Below are positions 56,531-64,000 of a DNA stretch of 64,000 nucleotides, piece by piece (position 1 is the first letter of the stretch; each line of letters starts with the position of its first letter). Source of the DNA: Saposhnikovia divaricata (taxonomy: Eukaryota > Streptophyta > Magnoliopsida > Apiales > Apiaceae); contig CM071600.1 of NCBI GenBank assembly GCA_036435485.1, positions 118,908,046-118,972,045 on the forward strand, given 5' to 3'. The position numbers were made by a program, and so were the translations under genes. The notes beneath the pieces were generated by a model that was not told the origin of the DNA, made no database searches, and saw nothing but the letters and a program-made list of their open reading frames with translations.

Positions 56531-57567
56531 TGGGATTTGAAGAAAAGAAGAATTTGCCTAAGTACCAATTCGAGAAGTACATTTGTCTATTCGAGAAGTC
56601 TAGCATTCGAGAAGTCAGAGATTCGATATCTCAGAAGACATTATTCGATATCTCTGAATACACTGTTCGATATCTCATTCGATATCTCAGAGATTCGATA
56701 TGTCTATTACTCTATTCGAGAACTCATGGAGTCAACAAGTCAAAGCATCATTCCAGTTCTCTAAGAGTCAACAAGTCAATGATCTATTCAGTATCTCAAG
56801 GACTAAAGAAGCTATTCGACATCTCATGGATTCGATATGTCAAAATGCTCTATTCGATATCTCAAGGAGTCCCAGAGAAAAGAGCTATTCGAGAAGTAAG
56901 TCGATATGTCAATATAACACTATTCGAGAACTCAGAGTTATCGATTAAGTCAATTCGAGTTCTCGAATCAATCACTTAGCCACTTCTCGAATACATTCTT
57001 GGAGACAAAATACTGAAGAATTGTACAAGTCAGAAACCTGCAACAAGCCAAGATGCTTTATTTGACTGTGTACTATAAAGCACATTGGAAAGCCTCCAAA
57101 GAAGCTTGGAGAGATAAGACAAAGGGACAAGGAGCTAAAGAAGTGGATCTGAACAGGCTTTGCAAAGTCAAATCTGTAGCCGTTTGGACTCTTACTCAAA
57201 TGAGATAGACATACTGGAAAGCAGCTTGTTTTACCTACCTTATTTGTAGTAAGTAGGTGTATCCATGTCTATAAGGATACGGCCTCACTTCCTTAGCAGA
57301 TAAGTTTTTCAAGATACATCACAAAAAATATCTCTCTAAGAAAAACGAAGCTGAGAATACTACCATTTGTATTCACAGATTGTAGAAAAACCTTTATCTA
57401 ATAAAATATTAGATTAAAGTGATATTGTGTTGTGTTTGTCTTTGTTATCTGTACTTACATATTTCACGCACTCAACACATATCTTGTTGCAAAGATTCAA
57501 GAACAAAGAAAAGTTCAAGAATCCATTCACCCCCTCTGTATTCTTTTACTGTATTCAATACTCAACA
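56531..57567 (+). mobile_element. 5' LTR of SIRE-B
   Basis: It ends ATACTCAACA directly before the primer site. The left end is not proven. It holds a weak TATA-like element near 57270 and AATAAA-type sequence near 57405. Its first 470 bp are crowded with TTCGAGAA and TTCGATATCTC motifs. Its sequence is unrelated to the SIRE-A LTR. Confidence 0.7.
56569..56991 (+). promoter_or_regulatory. Cluster of eight TTCnnGAA (heat-shock-element-like) motifs
   Basis: TTCGAGAA occurs at 56569, 56590, 56606, 56715, 56888 and 56932; TTCTCGAA at 56960 and 56984. TTCnnGAA is the two-unit core of heat shock elements, which normally need three or more units. About nine TTCGATATCTC or TTCGATATGTC variants are interspersed. 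The cluster lies in the LTR upstream of the presumed transcription start. Confidence 0.5.
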
Positions 57568-57569
57568 AG

Positions 57570-57581
57570 TGGTATCAGAGC
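57570..57581 (+). other. Primer binding site of SIRE-B
   Basis: TGGTATCAGAGC, complementary to initiator methionine tRNA, two bases after the LTR end. Confidence 0.95.
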
Positions 57582-57610
57582 ATGTTGTTTAATCTAAACA
57601 GAAAACGATC

Positions 57611-60112
57611 ATGAGTTCGAATACACCAAAGACTACAGGTACGGTGAAGGTCCCTAAGTTCGACAAAGAGAATTACAACCTCTGGAAAATAAAAATGCTG
57701 TTGTTCATCAAAGCTGCCAATCCTCTCTACCCTGACATCCTCAAGAATGGACCATTTGTACCACAACAAGAAATTGCTGAATCCACAGTGGGCACAATAG
57801 TCATTCCTAGATCATATGTTGCAAAAGAGCCATCCAAATGGACTAACTCAGAGAAGGAAAAGGTTGCCCTAGACAGTCATCTCATGTTACTGATCATAGA
57901 CTCCATGGATATGTCGATGTTTGCCAACATAGCATCATGCACATCAGCCAAGGACATGTGGAACCACATCGAGGTGTTATGTGAAGGGACAGAGGAGGTA
58001 AGAGAAAATAGGAAACAGATACTGGTCACACAGTATGAAGCTTTCATGGCACGGTCCAAAGAAAGTATTACTGATATGTTTGAGAGATTTCACAAGCTGG
58101 TGACTGAGCTTCAAATGAATGGGAAGGTTTACAGCACTAAGGAATTAAACATGAAGTTTCTACTATCTGCACCAAACCATCTAGAGCAAAGGGTCATATC
58201 TCTAAGAGAAAGAGATTTGAACAAAGTCACATATGATGTGCTCTATGGGGTTTTAAAAACTCATGAGCTTGAGTTGCTTCAGAAGAGGGCTATCCAAGCT
58301 AACCAAGGCAGAATGATAACCACATCCTGTGCCTTGATTGTCAACAAATCTGTTCAAGACCTGGAAGCATCTACAAGTCAACTGAGAATAGAAGAGATAG
58401 TAGATGATGAAGAGACTGAAGAAGAAGTGACTGAACCTGTTGATGAAAAGGAAGAAGATGAGTTCTATACTCTTGAAGAGTTGGATGCCATGGAAAACAC
58501 TTCATATGCTTTTATGGCTAGAAAATTCCCAAACATCAGATTTAATAGGAATCAGCCCTTCAAGTCTAGATCTCAAAATCATTCATTCAATAAGAGCAAG
58601 GCACCTGTGAAAGCAAACAAAAACAAATACAAAACCAGCTATGTGGATAGGTCATCTGTGAGATGTTATAGATGCAATGACCTAGGGCATTTTGCCAGTG
58701 AATGCAAGAAGCCTAAGAAGAAGGATAAGGAGTTTCTTGAGCTTGAAGCCAAGTATGAGGCTCTACTAAAGAAGCATGCACCAGGTAAGTCCTACATAGC
58801 TGAAGGGAAGTGTTGGGATGATTCTGATAGTGATGGAGAAGAACAAGAATTCTGTAACTATGCCTTGATGGCCAACTCCAAGGAAGAACCATCTGAATCA
58901 GACTCTCAGGTACCATCCCTCACTACTATAGACATGTCTGTTTCTGAATACAAATCTATGGTTGAACAACTATCTGTTGAGATGTTTAATATTCATACTA
59001 GTATGACTGCTGCTAATGAAGAGATTGCTAAACTGTCTACTAAGAATGAACTGTTGAACAAAAGAAATGAGGAACTAGAACTAACTGCTATGCAAATAGA
59101 AAACCTTAAACAAGAAATCGAATATCTAAAGAATAAGGTTCTATGTGCTAGTCAAGTTGAGAAAGCTCTTAGGGATGAACTAGCTGAAAATGAATTTAAA
59201 TTGAAAACATTCAAGAATTCCTCTAGTCTATTGCAGTCCTACCATGAGAAAAATCTAGCTAGACCTAAGGCTGCTATTGGACTTGATTATGACACTCTCA
59301 AGCAGAGGAAAGGCTATGCAGTCATTGAAGATGACATTGTTGTTCAAGAGGAAGTGCCTCAGGTTTTGAAAAAGGCTGAGACCCCAATATTTAAAACACC
59401 AACACTTGAGATTGATGAGGATGCCTTACTCATTAAGCAAATGTTGGATGATGAAGATAAGGCACATTCAAATGAACAACAAGCATCCTCTAAGAGTGAG
59501 AATGTCAAAACCAAAGCCAAGGAGTCAATAGGAGGTAGACCTAGACTTGAGAAATTTGTGAAGTTTGTTTCAGCTGGGAATAATGAGTTTGAGAAGAAAG
59601 TGGCTAAAAAGAAACAAAACAGGAATGGCAAATTAGGGATTAACAAGGACAACAATTATGCTTATGTGCCAAATGCCCCTAGGAAAGTTTGTCAAAATTG
59701 TTTTAGCACTAATCATTTAACTCATGCATGCAATAAACCATCTGGTAGTGTTGCTAAACCATTCTATGATTGCTTTGTGACTTTAAGACATAGAGACTCT
59801 CCTTTCTGTGATAAATTTGATTGTATGCCATGTAACATGAATGTAATGACTAGTTGCTTTAATTTGAGAAGACAATTCATGGAAGGTTGCATCAGTCACA
59901 ATGTTCACACACACTACACAAGAACAAAGTCTTCAAGTTCTCCTAAAGTTAGGAAGGTGCCTCTGTCACCTAAGTCTAAGAACCCTGATTCTAAGACTTC
60001 TAACAGTGACAAGAAGACTAACATCAAGAAAATTGATAAGCATGCTGTTTATGATAAAACTGTTGCTAAGCCACATGGACCCAAACTTGTTTGGGTACCA
60101 AAGGAGAAGTAA
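57611..60112 (+). CDS. SIRE-B gag polyprotein
   Basis: An intact frame of 833 residues. The N-terminal copia gag core starts near FDKENYNLWKIKMLLFIKAA. A zinc knuckle, CYRCNDLGHFASEC (CX2CX4HX4C), lies near residue 355. A long coiled coil follows (about 450-530). A second knuckle, CQNCFSTNHLTHAC, lies near residue 695, and the protein ends LVWVPKEK. It would form the virus-like particle and bind the element RNA. At the 3' end the pol frame is shifted relative to gag, and TGTTTGCAGGG lies about ten bases after the stop. Confidence 0.92.
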   Translation: MSSNTPKTTGTVKVPKFDKENYNLWKIKMLLFIKAANPLYPDILKNGPFVPQQEIAESTVGTIVIPRSYVAKEPSKWTNSEKEKVALDSHLMLLIIDSMDMSMFANIASCTSAKDMWNHIEVLCEGTEEVRENRKQILVTQYEAFMARSKESITDMFERFHKLVTELQMNGKVYSTKELNMKFLLSAPNHLEQRVISLRERDLNKVTYDVLYGVLKTHELELLQKRAIQANQGRMITTSCALIVNKSVQDLEASTSQLRIEEIVDDEETEEEVTEPVDEKEEDEFYTLEELDAMENTSYAFMARKFPNIRFNRNQPFKSRSQNHSFNKSKAPVKANKNKYKTSYVDRSSVRCYRCNDLGHFASECKKPKKKDKEFLELEAKYEALLKKHAPGKSYIAEGKCWDDSDSDGEEQEFCNYALMANSKEEPSESDSQVPSLTTIDMSVSEYKSMVEQLSVEMFNIHTSMTAANEEIAKLSTKNELLNKRNEELELTAMQIENLKQEIEYLKNKVLCASQVEKALRDELAENEFKLKTFKNSSSLLQSYHEKNLARPKAAIGLDYDTLKQRKGYAVIEDDIVVQEEVPQVLKKAETPIFKTPTLEIDEDALLIKQMLDDEDKAHSNEQQASSKSENVKTKAKESIGGRPRLEKFVKFVSAGNNEFEKKVAKKKQNRNGKLGINKDNNYAYVPNAPRKVCQNCFSTNHLTHACNKPSGSVAKPFYDCFVTLRHRDSPFCDKFDCMPCNMNVMTSCFNLRRQFMEGCISHNVHTHYTRTKSSSSPKVRKVPLSPKSKNPDSKTSNSDKKTNIKKIDKHAVYDKTVAKPHGPKLVWVPKEK

Positions 60113-60126
60113 TACATTTGTGTTTG

Positions 60127-62767
60127 CAGGGCAAAGAAAGTGAAAGAAAGGTCATGTGGATTTTGGACAGTGGATGCTCAAACCATATGACTGGTGATAT
60201 GGCCCTGCTATCACAGTATGAGGAGAAGGCTGGCCCAATGGTTGCTTTTGGAGATGACAGCATTGGCAACACACTGGGATATCGCAAGTTGGAAATTGGA
60301 AATGTCATCATTGAAAATGTAGCACTGATCAAGGGACTCAAGTACAATCTACTGAGTGTTGGTCAATTTACTGACAGAGGCTTCAAAGTGAATTTTGACA
60401 AAGATGAATGTTTGATCACCCACAAAAAGACTGGTGACTTTGCTCTATCTGGAGTAAGGAAAGGAAGCCTGTTTGTAGCCAATATGAACTCTGCAAACAA
60501 GGACAAAATCTGTTGCTTTTACTCAAAAACATCAAATGAAGATAGTTGGCTGTGGCATAAGAAGCTATCACACTTGAACTTCAAAGGCATTAATTCTCTA
60601 GTCAAAAGAGAGTTAGTAAGAGGCATGCCCACACTTGAATTCTGTCAAGAAGGAGTGTGTGAGGCTTGTCAAAAGGGAAAAATGAAAAGATCAAGCCACA
60701 AGTCAAAGACAGTGACATCAATAACCAAGCCCCTACAACTAATTTATATGGACTTGTTTGGGCCTGTCAATATTATGTCACTAGGAAGGAAAAAGTATGC
60801 TCTGGTGATGGTTGATGATTTCACAAGGTATACATGGGTAGAATTTCTGGCGTCAAAGGATGAGGCTCCCCAAGTAATCAATGAGCATATAAAGAAAATT
60901 GACAAGGAAGCAAAGGTCAACAATGCAAGTGTGATTGCATTAAGAAGTGATAATGGAACAGAGTTCAGAAATGTCATGCTTGAAGCATTCTGCAAAGAAA
61001 ATGGTATTTCTCAACAATTCTCAGCTCCAAGGACTCCACAACAAAATGGAGTTGTTGAAAGAAAGAATAGAACTCTGATTGAGGCTGCTTGAACAATGTT
61101 ACTTGATGCAAAGATGCCTACATGTTTTTGGGCTGAGGCTGTGAGCACTGCATGCTATATCCAAAACAGAACCCTCATCAACAAAAACACCGGAAAGACA
61201 CCTTACAACTTGATGACTGGAAAGAAGCCCACTCTAAAGTATGTTCATACTTTTGGAAGCAAATGCTTTGTGTTAAAAGACAACTCAGAATATGTTGGAA
61301 AGTTTGATGCAAAAGCATTTGAAGGAATTTTTCTTGGCTACTCTATGGAAAGAATTGCATACAAAGTTTATGTCATCACTCAAAAGAAAGTTATGGAAAG
61401 CACAGATGTGACATTTGATGACAGCAAACTACCTGGATTAGAAGAAGCCAATGATGAAGATAAAGATCCTTTGAAGTTTGACAATCTAGATGATTCTGAT
61501 GAGGAGATTGAAACTGAATTCGAGCCCACAATCCAACAAACTCAAGTGAATGAAGAACCTGTGTCAACCAACAATGAAGAAACAAGCATCCAAGACACAC
61601 CTGTGATTAGTGGAAACTTCACAGGGGGAGGAAATGTAAATGATCATGATCTGGATGATGAAGCAACATCAAGGCTGAGAAATCAATCTGAACATACAAG
61701 GAAATGGGATAGATCACATACTGCAGATCAGATAATTGGAGATCCAAATACAGGAGTAAGGACAAGGAGAGCAACTCTAAATGAATGTCTCTATGGTTGC
61801 TTTCTATCCCAAGTTGAGCCTAAGAAACTTGAAGATGCATTGTTGGATCCTGATTGGATAATTGCTATACAAGAGGAGCTAAACCAATTTGAAAGAAGCA
61901 AAGTATGGGAACTTGTGCCTGCACCAAAGGATAGAACCATTGTTGGAACAAAATGGGTTCTGAGGAATAAGATGGATGAAAATGGTGTAGTCATAAGAAA
62001 CAAAGCAAGGTTGGTTGCAAAAGGATACTCTCAACAGGAAGGCATTGACTATGATGAGACTTTTGCCCCTGTTGCCAGACTAGAGGCCATCAGAATTTTC
62101 TTGGCATTTGCTGCACATTCTAATTTCAAGGTCTATCAAATGGATGTCAAGAGTGCATTTCTGAATGAGGAGTTGGAAGAAGAAGTATATGTGCAACAGC
62201 CACCTGGCTTTGAGGATCCACAATTCACTCACTTTGTCTACAGATTGCTTAAAGCATTGTATGGACTTAAGCAAGCTCCTAGGGCATGGTATGACACATT
62301 GTCACAATTTCTACTTGAGAATCAATTCACTAGAGGTATACTAGACAAGACACTGTTTTACAAGAAACATGGTGATGATATTATCTTAGTTCAAATCTAT
62401 GTGGATGATATCATATTTGGCTCTACAAATGAGAAGCTCTGTGAGAAATTCTCTAAGCTCATGCAGAGCAGATATGAGATGAGTATGATGGGAGAATTAA
62501 CATTCTTTCTTGGGCTGCAAGTGAGTCAAAGGAAGGATGGCATTTTTATAAGTCAAACCAAATACATCAAGGATCTATTGAAGAAATTTGACTTAGAAGA
62601 ATGCTCACCTGCAAAGACACCCATGGCCACTGCTACCAAGTTAGATGAAGATGGTAAGGGCAAGAAGGTAGATATCTCAATCTACAGAGGCATGGTTGGT
62701 TCTCTACTCTACCTCACTGCTAGTAGGTCAGACATCATGTTTGCAACATGCTTGTGTGCAAGGTTTC
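60127..62767 (+). pseudogene. SIRE-B pol, one stop and 3' truncation
   Basis: Protease (WILDSGCSNHMTG near 60160); GAG-pre-integrase (WLWHKKLSHLNFKG near 60550); integrase with zinc residues (CEACQKGKM) and the D-D-E core (YMDLFGPV, SDNGTEFR, NGVVERKNR); then a TGA at 61090-61092 in place of an expected sense codon; then reverse transcriptase (MDVKSAFLNEELEEEVYV, YVDDIIFGS). The frame ends at CARF, codon junction 62767, where the inverted LTR begins. No RNase H remains in the window. Confidence 0.93.
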
Positions 62768-63778
62768 TGTTATTCCCAGATTACACACTTGTATAATTGT
62801 AGAAGGGGGGGTTGAATACAATTCTTGATATTTATAAATTTCTGATAAGAACTTCAGAAACTTATGAAGAGATAATTGCAATGTAAGATTTAAACACAAA
62901 CACATATAAAATCAGGTGGTTAATATGCACCACCTGAAGCTTTTATTTGAAGAAAACTCTGTGATACAAAATGTACACAGCTGCCGTTTTACAACTCTTT
63001 GATTCTAAGGATATTCAAGAAACCCTAAGCAAATATGTCTGTTTTCTTAACCTACAAAGAGTTGCTACACTTGGTTATATATCCCAAGTTTTACAAGTAC
63101 TACTGGAATAAGATAATACTAATCTAATTCTAGTTGACTTGCTACTACACTCCAAATACACATGTAGCCGAAAGGTTGTCCTTGTGTTCAGACATGTCTC
63201 CTGCACCTTTCTTGTATTCATAGTGTAAATGGAATGCTTCTTTCTTCTGTGTTTCCAAAGTATGGCTGCCATACTGCTTTTTGTATCTACTATAAACTCA
63301 TGTGATCTGTCAGTCAAACATGTCGTTATCAACTGCTAATCTCCAGCTAATCATAGAAAACAGTGTCAATGATTATCCGTTGATGATGTATACTGACATC
63401 CGTTGATGATGTATAGAGCAGTATCCGTTGATATTGGGACTTGAGCTGTATCCGTTGATAGAGTGGATTTGAGTTGTATCCGTTGATAGAGTTTAGTCTT
63501 CATCCGTTGATACACTTTCACTTAGACAGAATTACATAGCATAGCTTATTTACAATTGGCTACCCTATTCTGCCTATCCGTTGATAGTCAACATGACTGT
63601 GGATAAAAACACTATCAACTGATAACATAGAGATACTGCAGTGTGCTACAAAACCTCATCCGTTGATGAGCTACCTGTCAACGGATAGAGTTATAAATCC
63701 TTATCCGTTGACAGCTACAAAACCTTAAACAATTTGATTGATTGTGAAGTTATCATCAAGTACAACATATTCCTAACA
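62768..63778 (-). mobile_element. 3' LTR of a minus-strand SIRE-A-family element
   Basis: The reverse complement runs TGTTAGGAAT...GGGAATAACA, 1011 bp. A polypurine tract adjoins its outer side at 63779, so this is the 3' LTR and the body of the element extends past the right edge. It carries about ten ATCCGTTGA or TCAACGGAT motifs (63370-63715). It is nearly identical to the LTR at 1-796 and less like the 36658 LTR. Confidence 0.93.
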
Positions 63779-63796
63779 ATCTCCCCCAATTTATAC
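63779..63796 (-). other. Polypurine tract of the minus-strand SIRE-A-family element
   Basis: On the minus strand TATAAATTGGGGGAGAT immediately precedes the LTR start TGTTAGG. It primes plus-strand synthesis in LTR retrotransposons. Confidence 0.85.
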
Positions 63797-64000
63797 TTGA
63801 TGGCAATAAAGCATAAATTCAGGACCTTGATGATAACAAAACATTCCTAAAGATATATAAAGAACAATACATAAATTGTATTAAGCTACAATAATTAAAA
63901 ACTGAAAGTTTGAGAAATTTACAGAGAAGTGCTCCTCTAGACTGAGCAGATTAGGACTGTTTCTTTCCTCTTGTTGGCATCACCCTTGATTTTCCTTCCT
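63797..64000 (-). mobile_element. Internal 3' region of the minus-strand SIRE-A-family element
   Basis: Non-coding sequence between the additional ORF and the polypurine tract. The last 40 bases may encode the basic end of that ORF (GRKIKGDANKRKE on the minus strand). The remainder lies outside the window. Confidence 0.5.

Larger units (their letters stand above)
56531..62767 (+). mobile_element. SIRE-B: second Ty1/copia SIRE-type element, right-truncated
   Basis: It is inserted in the 3' region of SIRE-A. It has an LTR ending CTCAACA at 57567, a TGGTATCAGAGC primer site, an intact gag and a pol with one stop. It is cut at 62767 within reverse transcriptase by a minus-strand SIRE-A-family LTR; the rest must lie beyond the window. 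The left boundary is uncertain (about 56400-56535) because no 3' LTR is available for comparison. Confidence 0.85.

Noticed and set aside
57900..58916. Minus-strand frames within SIRE-B gag
   Set aside because: They are shadows of the intact gag frame on the plus strand.

Overview
This window is nuclear DNA from a flowering plant, very probably a eudicot with a large, repeat-rich genome. The evidence is spliced genes with plant GT-AG introns, a plant ABA receptor, a plant laccase and plant-specific retrotransposon lineages. I cannot fix the species from sequence alone. I see no rRNA, tRNA or CRISPR. Three host genes occupy the left half; the rest is transposable elements (TEs), many nested.

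Layout. 1-796 is the tail of a copia LTR (family called SIRE-A here). 797-3091 is the 3' end of an old Tat-type gypsy element (Tat-R) with an antisense extra gene and its 3' LTR. 5305-5861 is a LINE-like retroposon with a 16-bp target-site duplication (TSD). 6799-7410 (+) is an intronless PYL-type ABA receptor. 7965-10372 (-) is a six-exon laccase, convergent with it. 12002-13044 holds a hAT-like element and a Stowaway MITE. 13297-21468 is a complete but crippled gypsy element (Tat-N) whose LTRs differ at one base I can see. 21989 to about 30900 (-) is a ten-coding-exon DCD-kelch gene. 31077-35396 is a cluster of DNA transposons: a foldback, a Stowaway, two hAT-like elements and a Tourist. 36262-36657 is a LINE remnant.

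The right end is a nest. SIRE-A (+, from 36658) inserted in the LINE. Tat-A (-, 42186-51940, TSD CCTAG) inserted into SIRE-A just after pol. A second copia family, SIRE-B (+, about 56530-62767), inserted into the 3' part of SIRE-A. A minus-strand SIRE-A-family element (3' LTR 62768-63778) then cut SIRE-B inside its reverse transcriptase and runs off the window.

The main unexplained signal is that nearly every TE family here has multiplied its own short, often palindromic motif, on both strands and in coding and non-coding DNA alike. SIRE-A has TCAACGGAT, SIRE-B has TTCGAGAA and TTCGATATCTC, Tat-N has GGGCGCGCCC, Tat-A has TTCGG/CCGAA, and the three hAT-like elements have CGGATC, GCCCGG and ACCCGA. 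Tat-A also carries a spliced antisense gene with its own apparent promoter. I read these motifs as candidate binding sites for element- or host-encoded proteins; that reading is inference.

The host genes look functional. The PYL receptor would sense abscisic acid and inhibit PP2C phosphatases. The laccase would act in the cell wall on monolignols or other phenolics. The DCD-kelch protein belongs to a stress and cell-death family. They are neighbours rather than a pathway.
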